NCBI RefSeq assembly: GCF_001522545.3
Contig: NC_031768.1
Coordinates: forward strand, 111,613,181-111,677,180
DNA length: 64,000 nt
Reading direction: 5' to 3'
From: Parus major
Taxonomy: Eukaryota > Chordata > Aves > Passeriformes > Paridae
The position numbers and the translations under genes are program-made. Below are positions 22,121 through 33,618 of this stretch, piece by piece; position 1 is the stretch's first letter, and each line of letters begins with the position of its first letter. The notes under the pieces are model-generated. The model saw nothing but the letters and a program-made list of their open reading frames with translations. It searched no databases and was not told the origin of the DNA.

Positions 22121-23075
22121 CTTGACTGTGCACCCACCGTGGGCTGTCTGCTCTGCCTCCCCCCTGTGCCTTCCAGATCTTCCTCCTTTGACACACACAC
22201 ATTTCCTGCAGAACAGCAAGAAAACAGCAAGAATCACCTTAAATTCTGGATGCTTTCTTTCCACACCTAGGTTAGCAGCCCTCTTGCAAAAAGCACTTTT
22301 GTAAATGTCATGATGCGCTGGAATCAATTGTAGTACGTACCCTTTAAATAAAACAACAAAGTAATTCCTGAGAGCCATGGTATTTCAAGACATTCAGGGT
22401 AAACAGAAAATTTTGCTGGTGCTTGGGTTTATTCTCATGTGATCCAACAAGAGAGAAATACAAGAAAAATCTGTGGTTGTAGCAGAGACATTGCTGGGAG
22501 GGGATTTTACCATGTGTGTATTCTACTCTCCACGGAAAGAGAAGATAAAGCCAAGTGTGGTTTCCTAAAAATGTGTGACCAGTGGATTACTTCCTGCTTA
22601 ATAAAACATAACTAAATGCATCTAAGTTTCTCCAGATGGATATTATTTATGAATCAGGGAAAAGATAAAATTAATAGTAACATCAAAGTTGCGCTGAAAA
22701 GTTTCCTGATTAAATATTATCTGACCTCCAAATGGTCTTCCTCTGCATTTCCTGGAGCAATTTGGCTATTAGTCAACCCACAGAAATGTAGATGACAGGT
22801 TTATAAATATCAGAATCGGAGCTGGAATCTAAACTTCACTTTGATTTAAACGCTGTTCAACAAGGTGACATTTTTTTCCGGGCACCAGATGCCCTGGCAA
22901 AAGAGGGAGGACACGCTTTTTGCACTCGGGGTTTTTCCAGCAGAGCCAAATATTTATTATCCCTGGTACCAGACAGAGGGATTGTGTGGTGTGAATGACC
23001 ACAGCACACTGCTTTTGTTAGGGCAGTCCTTGTGTGGATAAAAGTCTGCAGGCTGCTGTGGTGACTGAGCCATAG
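22121..23075. other. Unique sequence with a CpG-retaining patch
   Basis: The part at 22720-23000 keeps about five CpGs and has no low-complexity sequence, so it is a weak candidate for conserved non-coding DNA. No gene or repeat family is seen. Confidence 0.35.
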
Positions 23076-23128
23076 ATTTTTGCAGTAATTTTGTTTTCAA
23101 TAGTAGTGTACGTATCATTAAAATTAAT
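23076..23128 (+). repeat. 53-bp dispersed direct repeat, copy 1
   Basis: This AT-rich segment (begins atttttgcagtaatt, ends attaaaattaat) matches 25174-25226 at 52 of 53 positions. The one difference is g versus a in 'tacgta/tacata'. Similarity stops abruptly on both sides. It matches no repeat family I know. Confidence 0.9.
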
Positions 23129-24948
23129 CACCCTTAGGCTTGCTCACACCCTGCAGCTCAGAGCAGAACATGGAGATACAGGCTCTGCTCTGTCCCAAAA
23201 CCAAGCAGATTCAAAGGATGCAGAATGATTTCTCCACATCCTTTCTCCCACGCACACTTGATCTACGTATTAGATAAACCTCCCTTTATCAGTTTTTTCC
23301 TGAAAAAAAATAAAAAAAAATACAAGGATGTCCTTGGGAGAGTTTTACTCTGCTGGTGAACTCCCATACTCTGAATTTTCTGCCACTTCAGTAATATCTC
23401 TCTCTCAAAACACAAACGTGCTGGGAGAAGCTCATAGCTGCAAATCCCAGGAAGCCTCTTCAGGCTCATCATTAAGAGAGTCCTCTGAGCTGGCACTTCA
23501 CAGAAATCAGAGAAGGGAGAGTGAGTAATAGCCTGTGTTAGACAGAATTTCATTAAAATAAATGATCCACTCTGTGTACGTTCTGAAGGAGTTTTACGAA
23601 CAAGTGTCAAAACACTTCAGTGACAATTGTGACTATTATTCTTTCTGCTGAACTGTAGCTTTTACTACTGTAAGCAGAATTCCAGGAACATACCTGCTGT
23701 TCCAGAGCTCCACATTCCACATCAAGCAGATCTGGCAGGGCAAATTCCAGACTTCTGCTGCAGGAGAGCACAGGAGCTGCACCAGGAAAAGCACACAGAG
23801 AATGAGAACACACCATGAGCTGTGAGGCTTCAACCCCACCAGTGCCATCAATTGCCAAGTGCTACAAGAAAAGAAAAATACCAGCTATGAGTCTCAGAGA
23901 ATGACTGCAGAAGAATCACAGATATTGCATACAAGGCATTCCCACTTTGGGCTGTAGTCAAGGAGAAAGGGGAATCTCTGATCTGCATAGTACATTCTGT
24001 GTGTTTAGTTAAAGATTTGTCAGATAATTAATTCAGTGAATTTTAAGGGGCCATATTATTCTCTCTGAAAGTTGAGATTAATTTACATCCCAAAGTATCT
24101 AGCTGTGTTTGCTGAGCTAACTTGATCACACAGCACTTTTCTGTGCATTTAATCCTTACATATCCATAGAGAGAACCTCAACATGGTGATATCCTGCAAA
24201 GCCTATACATTGCTCTGGGAAGCCCAGCTGCTTCAGGATATGCAGAAACTAATTAGAAATGCAAACTAATCTCATCCTGTGCCACAGGTCAGCATGAATG
24301 CATCCAGAGGCTGGATATTTTTCAAAGAACACCTCAAAAGGCCATGCCTCATGCTAGGAATTCCTGCCTCATCTGCAACAGCTGAGAGATCTTTCACTGC
24401 CACGATGGGACTGAAATCCTGCCATAAATGTGCCCTGGGATGAGCTCTCCTCAATCACACTGCTCTCTTTTATGGCCACAAAGAATTCTATGCTGACTGT
24501 GCTGGGATAAATGCAATTTCTGAGGAGGATGAAGATGCTCGGTGTAGTCTGCTGGCAAATGTTTAAACTCTGAAATGGATCATGAGGCCACACAACTCCG
24601 TAGGAACAGAAAGCCACAGTTTTTGCCTGGCATCCAATAATGCAATACAAAGACTGGGAAAAGTGCTTGCAGTTAATCTGTTCTGAAATTGTACCTTTTC
24701 CTCCCTGTTCCTGCACATGGCAGAGCTCTCCATGGTTGCTTGGGCTTTGCTTTGGTGGTTTTGTTATTTCCTTTCCTTTATTTTTACAAACAGGACAGTT
24801 TTGTCATATGTTGTCATTCATTATTCATTATTTAAGGGGTAACTGAAACAGGTTGCATCTCTGAAATTAGGATTCACTTTTCCAAATGTCTCCACTCTCC
24901 ATGCTGGCAGAATAATCTTTGCCAGACACATTCCAGCCCAGGATTTTT
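23129..24948. other. Unique sequence between the 53-bp repeat and the CR1 fragment
   Basis: Mostly AT-rich with short A-runs near 23300. ORFs of 60-116 codons on both strands have no domain signatures. No gene is called. Confidence 0.5.
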
Positions 24949-25054
24949 TTGAGCAACCCAGTCTAGTGGAAGGTGTCCCTGCTCACTGCAGAAGGTTTGG
25001 AACTAGATTATCTATAAAGGTCCCTCCCAATCCAAACCATTCCAGAATTCAATG
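24949..25054 (+). mobile_element. CR1 LINE 3' end fragment (sense)
   Basis: The conserved CR1 3'-terminal region is recognisable: gagcaacccagtctagtgga, then a gtgtccctgctcac block, then 'ggaactagattatctataaa' and 'ggtccctcccaatccaaacc'. It ends in two degenerate copies of the terminal octamer at 25039-25054. Only about 105 bp of a severely 5'-truncated copy remains, and the substitutions suggest an old insertion. Confidence 0.88.
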
Positions 25055-25173
25055 AACATCCCTTTTCAGAGGTTACCTTTTACTATCTGTAAGTCTTCTA
25101 TGAAAAATAATAAAAAATTCTAATACATCTATGACAACACACTGAGAGCAAACAGATCTAAATACCCAGGTAA

Positions 25174-25226
25174 ATTTTTGCAGTAATTTTGTTTTCAATA
25201 GTAGTGTACATATCATTAAAATTAAT
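25174..25226 (+). repeat. 53-bp dispersed direct repeat, copy 2
   Basis: This is the partner of 23076-23128, in the same orientation, 2,098 bp downstream and just past the CR1 fragment. One mismatch in 53 bp implies a recent copying event or strong constraint. The flanks are unrelated. Confidence 0.9.
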
Positions 25227-28200
25227 TTTGAACATATATAAAATGCTTCTATCCCCAACAAAATTATTTTATGGGCTGTATTCACCAGTTCTTTACACAA
25301 ATCCTTCTTTTCCAGAATTCAGTCAGTTGTTAGGGGAATTACATTCTCTTGCAAAAGACATTAGTTGTCATCTCAGGAAGAACATCAGTGACTGGTTCAA
25401 AGTGAAAGCCGCTCTTAGTTTTTTAAAAACTAAGTTCTTACAAAAAGGGTTTTTTTCATTCTTCATTATAAATAGAATTTGTGGAGTCAGAATTCAGTGA
25501 AATTTTAAATCTGCATGTGTGTAATGCAACACCTGTTCTTATTGCTAAGAGTTGCTTTGCAAGATCTGTATCACAACAAGCTCCAAAACCTTATTTTTCT
25601 TCCATTGGTGCCTTGACCTACCACTTTATTATCAATGTTAGACAAGAAATTAGCTAAAAAATATTTATCTACTATGGGAAAGCTCTAATGCAGTGTCTAA
25701 AACATTAGAAATGCACACTGTAGCCAGAAAAAATGTCCTGACCTATTATTACATGAGCATTTTATTTGTTGCTGAGTTATATGTTGAGATCACAGCAACA
25801 CCAACAGCCAAGCTGGGTGCACTGCACTGCTACCACACCCATACATCATGACAAATAATGAGAGTGCAAATACTATTAATTCAGCTGCACAGCTCATTAT
25901 GATGAAAAATTTATTTGTAGGTACCTCCCTGATTAATGTCTAATGCCTGGTTAATCTAAGACACATCCAATAGGAAAGGAACTGGAGTCAATGAGAGGTA
26001 CCTGACATGGGAGTGAGCACAATTTATCACTGCACTGAGTAGTCCATGGCATTGTTCACTGTGCACACAAACAGGCACAAACACTTCCACAACCTCCCTG
26101 GAAAAATGAGGTATCTGGGAAAAACACAAAAGGCCAGAAAACTCATGAGGCATGTAGTGTAGGTATTTGCATAGACAGTAGACAAAGGCAGCTGAGAGAA
26201 AGAAAGAGACAGAAGACAAGCTGGCTGGAAAGAAAGCTGCTCTGCTCTCTTCTGCTGCACTCAGTGGCATTTTAGGAGCTGCCAAAATTGTCAGTGCTTT
26301 CTGCTTCAGCACACCTACCCAATTTCCTCAAGTGTTTGGAGCTGCAGCTCACCTGGATTTACTCCATACGAGCACGGAGGAGCATATTCCTTCTGCTACT
26401 ATTGCTCATATCTTAGATTTCTACTGGAAATTCTTTGGAAGAATTATAAATTATAAAATCTATAAAAAGCACAATATTTAGTTCTCTGCACTAAGCTATG
26501 TTATAGTAAGTGCTGTCTTTCATAACTTTTGCAAGTGTTTAACTAGACTTGAACCTAAGATTAGAGCCTTTGAGGAGAGGCTTACGTGCAACAGATCTCA
26601 TCAATGCCCCATCCAGTGCAGGAGAAACAGAAAGTGCAGCATGAAAAGAGTATGTGAGCCTGGCCCTCTTCTTGGACCACCCCACACTTCCCACCTGGAG
26701 AAACCTCATCCATTGCCATGCAGCAATTTCCTGTAAACTTCACCTTTTCCTGTAAACTCAGCCTTAGATTCAGATCTAGCCCCTACATTATTTAGAGTTA
26801 TGTGCACGGAACAGGCTCTCCCATCAAATAATGGGATGATTGCACTGAGATAACTTTTCTCTTATGATAATTCTATTAATCAAGAGTAACAATCCAATGG
26901 AGTGTCCCTTCAGTATGCACACAGTTACCCTGAACACCTAATGAGCTCTGGGAGCACATGCAATTTTCCGTTCAGAGCAGAAACCAGGCCCAAAATATTG
27001 ACATCCCCCAGCATCAAGGTGTACCAGACATGACATTCCCTTTTTGTACTCGAAAGGGCAACCCCAGCACCCTGCCAGTGCCAAGGTTACTCCTCCCAAA
27101 TCATCCTCTGGGAATGTGTCTGGGAGAGGGGGAACAGGCTGGGCAGGAGGGGAGAGCAGTGCCAAACCCTGCAGATCACCTTCCACAGGTAAAACACATT
27201 TGAAATATCCCAGTCTCTCACTGGTGACATTAAACTCCCTCTGGAAAACATCCTTTGCAAGCACTCTGGAGAAAATCTTTCTGGAAATTCAGATTTATCA
27301 GCTGCTACTTTGCCCTAGATAGAATTCTGCTAGAATTTCATTTCTATCACATGTCACATTTTTAAATGTAACATTTAAGCTAATTAAGGGGGAAAAATTA
27401 GAAATTGAAAACCATTTCAAGGTTTTCTAGAGACGTTGAAATACCTAATTTTAAAATAACCCTGAATTTTATGGTAGTCCTTTCAGGGGGAAAAAATAGA
27501 CTTTCCTTTTTGCAATATTACCAGTGAAACATTTCTTTTATAGAAGTGGTTAAAAAAAAGGAAATAATGGGATAAACAGAATTTATTTTTTTTTTTATTC
27601 TTGGGTGCTTTCAAACAGAAAGAGATGATGAGAATATTAACTAGAGGGAGCTTGAATAAAATTAACAAAAATGAACTAAAAATAAGGAAGAGCATTTTGA
27701 TTCCAAATGGAGAAAGAAGAAAGAACATGCACCTGCAGTAGCTCCAGTGGCCTGCAGCTTTACAGAGCACAACATAAATTACTGAGTAAAATCTATGAAG
27801 CTGTCACAAGACTGGTTTCTGAAGCAGCTGCCACTAAAACTCAGCTAGAGTTACTAGAGAAGGGAAGGAAAATTAGAAAAGTCAATATGGTGTTCCCTTA
27901 AAATAAAGATTTCTTGCAAAAAAAATAAATAGAAAAAAATTAAATGTCACCAGACTGGGAAACATAAGAAAGACTTTATTTATAGAGGTTATTTAGGAAC
28001 AATAAATAGAAAGACAAACAGAAAGCCAGCTAAAAGCTCAAGAGAGGAAAGAAACAAAAATCATGTGCTACTGGTAGAGTTTTGAAATTTTTGTAATGCC
28101 TAATTAATCAGTGACTTCTTAAGCCCATGGAAAAGTAAAAATCTTAGTGGCAAAAAGCCCATGAGAATTTCTATGCTACAGAATGGCACAGAACATATTG

Positions 28201-30293
28201 AAAATACACAGGGCTTTGGACAGACATCTGCAATAAAATCCATGGAAGGGCCCTGCAGGTGCCATGACCTACATTCATCAGAAATCTGGTACATTAAAAG
28301 GAAAAATTATTTTCTGAATAGATTTTTTCCAGGGAGACAGAAGCCACTCTGAAGCCACTTCATGTTATACTCCTGGAGTGTTTAGACCCAGGAGAGACCC
28401 CAGGGATAAGAGAAATTACAGCTCTAGTCCTTAAAGTCTCTGAATATTCAATAATCAGAGTATCTGACTTCTTAGAAATAAGAGTTGCCTGACCCTGTAT
28501 CTCCACACAAGAGTGAAATGTCAGTAACTTCTGTGTTTGGAATCTGGCACACAATTTTTAATGTTTCCTTGCCACCTTTTACAAATGACCACTGGTTCTC
28601 TACCATTGTTCCGAGATGCTGCAGAGGCCCTGTGGAAAAGAAAGTTTAGGAATGACTAAAGAATGAGTCTTTTTGAAGTGGTTTGCAGACTACCTCTAGA
28701 ACATTAGAGTGCTGAAAATAGTTCCTTATCTGCCCTGCAGTTCACAGGGCCGGATGAGATGAACTCTTTGTAATAAAAGGCAGGAGAACCCCTAAGGATA
28801 TTGGTTTGCTGGGAAATAACGATAGAGAAGAAAGAAGCTGTTAGAGTGAAAGATGGTGAGCTTGAAAGGGGAGAAATGAAAGAAAAAAGAATGAAATATT
28901 TTCAGAAACTGACATGAGTGCCAAGAAGGGGAAAAGAAGGAAAGAAAACTGAAAGCTACTGAGTGACCTTTACTTTTAGCATGGAAAATAAATGTTTCCT
29001 TTTATAGTTTCTTGTTAAAATAAGACCAGTAAGGGATCATGAATCTTTATACAATTTTATGGTTTCCTTTTCAGTGAACCATTTCAGTTTTACACACAAT
29101 TTTATAATGTAACTGCATAAGGAACTGAGCTTACCTTTACAATGCCATGATGACAGCCTGTGAAGCTGCAACTATATACATGCACACATTCTTCTGAGAA
29201 AAAAAAAAGAATCTGCAACACTTTTTTTTTTAATTCACAAGAAAAAACTCTGCTTTGAAATTGAACTGAAATGATATTTCCTAACAGATTAATAATTAAA
29301 TCAAAACAGAAAACAGAATACCCCCCACAACCATACATGCACACAGCTGTAATCACTATTTTTGAGCAGACACTGTGCCTTTGATCTTTCCTGGCCCTCC
29401 TCCATCTTCTAGACAGTGCAATCCCAAAGGAATCACTGTACCCGACACTTCTCCATCCCTCCCTGGCCCGTCTGCCTCTGCAGCAGCCTCATACAGAAAA
29501 CACAGCAACACCCTGCTGAAAGTGAGCGAGTCAATACCCACTGACTCAGTATCTGACTTCTTCTCCCCCTGGAGAAAGACCCCTGGCTTCCCAGAAGTCC
29601 CTAAGGGCAGCTGGAAAAGAGGGTGAACACAGCACAAGAGCTCTGTCCTGGCAGCTGTGCATCAGGGGCTGCATCTGTGTGCAGGGCCTTAGGAGGCTGA
29701 TAGGACCTGGAGCCCATGAAACCCTTCCTTTATGGAAAACCTTCCCTGGCACTTTCTGAGTAAACAGGAACAATTCAGGGTAAAGCCCCTAGACAATAAT
29801 TTCCAGAATATCTGGAGATTTTTCTGGTTTCCATGGATTTTACAGGTGCCAAGGCCCAAACTCCCACACTAGCCCACCAGAAGAGGAGCTTTGAGCTGGC
29901 CTTGACTCTGGTCCTCCATGGCATGCAGGTCCCAGCTCTGACACCAAGGCCTGTTTAGTTCCTGCCCTGAAAGCCCTGCCTCTGGCTTCTGGAGATGGCA
30001 GGTTTCTGCCACCTGCTCTGCAGTGAATGAGATGGCTCAGGTGCCCCTCAGAACTGATTTGGTGTTTAATCTCTGCTGCATTGTGGCAATTTTCATGTCT
30101 GTGTTGGCTTCTGCACTAATCTGATATTCCTCTGCAGGCAATGAGACACAGAGAGGGAGGGGTCATCTTCTGTCTTTATTTATGATTTCAACTATTTTGG
30201 TCTGTATCACATTTTTAGGGGTTTTTGTGAGTCTCCATGATGCATACTTTGTCTTCTTTTAAACTGTATTTTCTCCACTCAGGTTATGAATAA
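25227..30293. other. AT-rich unique sequence, nothing firmly recognised
   Basis: No repeat family or gene is identified. Purine-rich stretches occur at 27700-28060 and 28850-28960. GC-richer patches at 26.95-27.2 and 29.35-30.0 kb carry short ORFs on both strands without domains. The ORF at 27707-27901 looks helical but is isolated. Confidence 0.5.
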
Positions 30294-30313
30294 CCAGACA
30301 AATTTATGTCTGG
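30294..30313. other. Short perfect inverted repeat
   Basis: ccagaca (30294-30300) and tgtctgg (30307-30313) form a 7-bp stem around a 6-nt AT loop. The arms contain SMAD-type CAGAC/GTCTG boxes. Confidence 0.5.
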
Positions 30314-30367
30314 CTTCAAGATCAGACCCATCAGGTAATTAAATCCTGGTATTTCCTCAGTTCAGAA

Positions 30368-30422
30368 TATCAAAATATCAAATATCAAATAAATAAATAA
30401 ATAAATAGATAGATAGATAAAC
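30368..30422 (+). repeat. Compound AAAT / GATA microsatellite
   Basis: Short 'caaatat' repeats lead into about four to five AAAT units and then about three to four GATA units. The array is short and simple. Confidence 0.85.
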
Positions 30423-31019
30423 AAAGCCAAGTTTTTCTTGTAGCAATTGGATTCATCTCATGCCCCTCATTCAGTACTTGCCATTAGACTAGAACAGGAA
30501 AGGAATGGAAGTGCACAGGTCACCTTCCTTCCCCTCCCCATGGCCAGAGAGAAAATCCCTGCCCACCTCCCTCATAGAGGAAAGGCTGAGCTGATCCAGG
30601 TGGCATGGGATGAACATGCCATGGGTGGGTTGGGATGAACAAGCAGGGCCACAGGGTGGGTTTGCTCTGCCCAGAATGAGGAATCTCCCCTCTAAAATAT
30701 CAGTAAAAGCAATGAGTGCATTTTAAAGCTGTCTCTGGAACTTCTTTATCCCTTCAATTCTATCAAACATGTTCAACCCGCATCAGGCTGTAATCTTAAG
30801 TTTTGAACTCTGATTTTGCCAGGAACTCAGGACAGAGAAAAAAACCCTAATTAGAGAAATTTCAGTCCCCTGAAGTCAATGGCACACAATGGGGATCCAC
30901 ACAATACACCAGAGATTATTACATCTTTTGTTCTCCCTTCACGTCACATGAAATAGAGCTTTATCAATGAAGTCATCCTAGCCATAACTTCTACTAAATA
31001 CATGGTACATAGCCACTAA
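30423..31019. other. Unique sequence, nothing recognised
   Basis: Mixed composition. No gene, repeat family or strong motif is seen. Confidence 0.5.
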
Positions 31020-31270
31020 AAGGAGAATTAAAACACTTTTATTGATAGATACAAGGCCCCTCACACAATGTATTTCTGGACACATTATTATAAGTGGCAG
31101 CAGCAGTCTATTATTCTGCTTTTTGATATACTGGTATTCAGGGCTGGCCTTAAAAATGGATGCATTGCCTTATAAATTAGACAGCATATTGAAGCATGCT
31201 CGTGACATGCTGCCAGATTTATAGCCTGTTGATGGCTGTCCCCTAAATTAGATCCCCTCTTCTGCCTGAT
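31020..31270. promoter_or_regulatory. Candidate conserved non-coding element
   Basis: This non-repetitive block is dense in TTTAT(T/A)G and TTATAAA-type sites (Hox/CDX-like) and ATTAT cores, with one retained CpG near 31200. It is a candidate by composition only. Confidence 0.25.
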
Positions 31271-31930
31271 GGTAGAGGCTCAGCAAAAAAAGGAAGGATG
31301 GACACAGCAAAAGCTGACAGGAGACATTAGGACAGAGGAAACACAAACACAGGTGAAAGGCAAGAAGTTAGAAGCAAACCCAGCTGCCTCTGTTGTGCTT
31401 CCTGTCAAGTTTTGTGAGAGAAAGGACATTGTGGGAAGGGATCCATCCTGACTCGTGTTCCATCAGATGTGTTTGCTGTCAGCACAGGCCCTCCACAGAG
31501 CTGCTCACCCTTTCCACTTATGCAAAGCCTCAGCAGCTGCCACATCCATGTCCTGCTGGAAGGAGAGGGAGAAGTAAAGCACGGCAGAGACCTGAAACAG
31601 CAAAGCAGCTAAGGAGAAAAGCCTCAGGCTGACTTTTTCCCATCCCTGCTGCTCTGGGTGAGAGAGGCTCTGCTCTCTGACCCCACACTGGTATAAATCA
31701 GCACCATCTCCATGGCACCGATAGAGTTGTATCACTGCAGGGACACAGATAAGTCCTCTGGTGTTTCCACTTCAGGATATATTTCCCATTATGGTTTCTA
31801 AATGTATGGAGAGGCAAGGGGATACATATGCACACACATCAGCATGGACCATTACTCTGCATTTAGGCACTTTGAGGGCTTGTTCCTCCCCCTGAAAATT
31901 AAAAAAAAACAAAATTAAATTAAATAAAGA
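31271..31930. other. Unique sequence, nothing recognised
   Basis: Overlapping short ORFs on both strands (60-79 codons) have no domain signature. The end runs into the pentanucleotide array. Confidence 0.5.
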
Positions 31931-32039
31931 AGAATAGAATAGAATAGACTAGAATAGAATAGAAAAGAATAGAATAGAATAATAGAATAGAATAAAATAA
32001 AATAAAATAGAATAAAATAAAATAAAATAAAATAAAATG
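31931..32039 (+). repeat. Pentanucleotide microsatellite (GAATA then AAATA)
   Basis: About twenty units of a 5-bp repeat: GAATA units with single-base variants and one indel in the left half, AAATA units in the right half. The change in unit type along the array suggests two expansion phases from related monomers. The array explains the Phe/Tyr/Leu-rich minus-strand ORF that crosses it. Confidence 0.95.
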
Positions 32040-33105
32040 AGTTTGCAACTCCTGCAGCAAGTAGTGCTGCATGTGGTTACTTTTAATGAAAATGTCAAGT
32101 ACCAGTTCTGCCCAAAAGTGATCTGAACTAAAAACCTCTTTTCTGAGTCAAGCTGAGCGGGACTGAAGGTGTGCACTTCTTCCATCACAAATTATTGCCT
32201 GAAATCAGCAAGATAAAGTAGATACCTGATGTGCACACTTCTGTCTCCCAGAGATGGAGTAAAAAAATGAAAAATTTTGCTGCATTTCATTGTCAACCTG
32301 AAAAAAACACAGCAAACCCCTGGAAACCACTGAAAACAGGTATTGCTCTCCACTTGTCAGCCCTGCCCTGGTGAGTGGCCCATGAGGTCAATAATAAACC
32401 TCTGGTGTTTGCTGCTGCTGCAGCTCTAATCCATCTGCTCAGTCCTTGAAATGACTCCCATTTTTCCAGGCTCCAGAGGTGAATTTTTCCTTATCTAGCT
32501 GATGGTTGTTCCCCCCATCATCCCAATAATCCCCTACAGTTCTTGAGTTCTTCTCAGTTACCCTCAACTGCTAATTGCAACATCTGAATGAACCCTAATT
32601 TTTGCTGGAAGAGTTCAAATGGCTTCAATAGTTTGTTCAAAAGAGACTATAAATTTATAATTCCTTTACCAAGCATATCCTAGTAGATCTGTACTTTGCT
32701 TTATCAAAAAAATCAAAACAAATAAAAAACAAGGCAGGTGGAGGGTTTCAACCTTCTAAAGACACATTGAGGGTTAAAAGTTTTTTACCTCCGTGGAAAG
32801 ACAAACCTGGTCTGGGTAAATTGCAAATTAGCAGGAGTCTTAAACCCTGAAATCAAAAATGCACCTCCACTTTCAGAGTAACAGATTGGTGTAGGGCCAG
32901 AAGGGTCAGCTGAGCAGATTTTGATATTTTATAAGGCATTATCAGCAAACTACTCCAAACAAAAGCAGGTCTTGCCCATATCCTGGGAGGATGAAGAGAG
33001 CCCCCCTAGCAGAGCTCACATTCTTGATTCAGAATGAGAAACATTATCTACAACAAACACAGGATAGCAACACAGTTAAATTCAGTGACCACAAGATACC
33101 TATTA
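32040..33105. other. AT-rich unique sequence, nothing recognised
   Basis: No gene or repeat family is seen in this stretch between the microsatellite and the CR1 copy. Confidence 0.5.
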
Positions 33106-33505
33106 CATAGGATCAGAGAATATTTTAGGTTGGAATGGACCTCTAAGATCATCAAGTCTCACCCTAAACTTAATAATTCCAAGTTCACCACCATGCCATG
33201 TCTGCAAGCACAGCATCTACTACTTTTTAAATACCTCCAGTGATGTTTTCCTGACAGGGCAGCCTGTTCAAGTGTTTGACAGCTCTTTTGGTGAGGAAAT
33301 TTTAACCTAATATCCCATCCTAACCTCCCCTAGTGCAGCTTGAGGATGTTTCCTCTCATCCTGGCACTTGTTACCTAAGACAGGAGTCTGATCCTCAGCT
33401 CACTAAAACCTCCTCTCAAAGGAGAGTCTCCCTTGAACCTCCTTTTCTCCAGGCTAAACAACTCCAACTCACTCAGCTGCTCCTGATACAGCTCATTCCA
33501 GCACC
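33106..33505 (-). mobile_element. CR1 LINE 3' region (antisense copy)
   Basis: Read on the minus strand, this is the last roughly 400 bp of a CR1. Its terminal octamers appear at 33106-33121 as the reverse complement, followed by 'ggttggaatggacctctaag' and 'atcatcaagtc' near 33129-33159. The internal landmark 'ttttctccaggctaaacaac' lies near 33443. The copy is 5'-truncated, as almost all bird CR1s are, and diverged by many substitutions. Confidence 0.92.
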
Positions 33506-33506
33506 T

Positions 33507-33533
33507 CTGTCTTGTCTGTCTTGTCTGTCTTGT
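33507..33533 (+). repeat. Three tandem copies of a 9-bp unit (ctgtcttgt)
   Basis: There are three perfect units of ctgtcttgt. They lie exactly at the truncated 5' edge of the CR1 copy, where its similarity ends. Confidence 0.85.
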
Positions 33534-33575
33534 TCTGAGATGCCACAAAATCAAAATTATCTCTGAGCAACAGAA

Positions 33576-33618
33576 ATATATAAATATATATATTTTTATT
33601 ATTATTAATTTTTTTAAC
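33576..33618 (+). repeat. AT-rich simple repeat
   Basis: A TA-rich run is followed by three to four TTA units and a T-run. Low complexity only. Confidence 0.75.

Noticed and set aside
27707..27901. 64-codon ORF that looks helical
   Set aside because: Isolated, no flanking exons, no recognised family; purine-rich DNA commonly gives such Lys/Glu-rich translations.
31949..32188. Minus-strand ORF rich in Phe, Tyr, Ile and Leu
   Set aside because: Direct translation of the pentanucleotide array.
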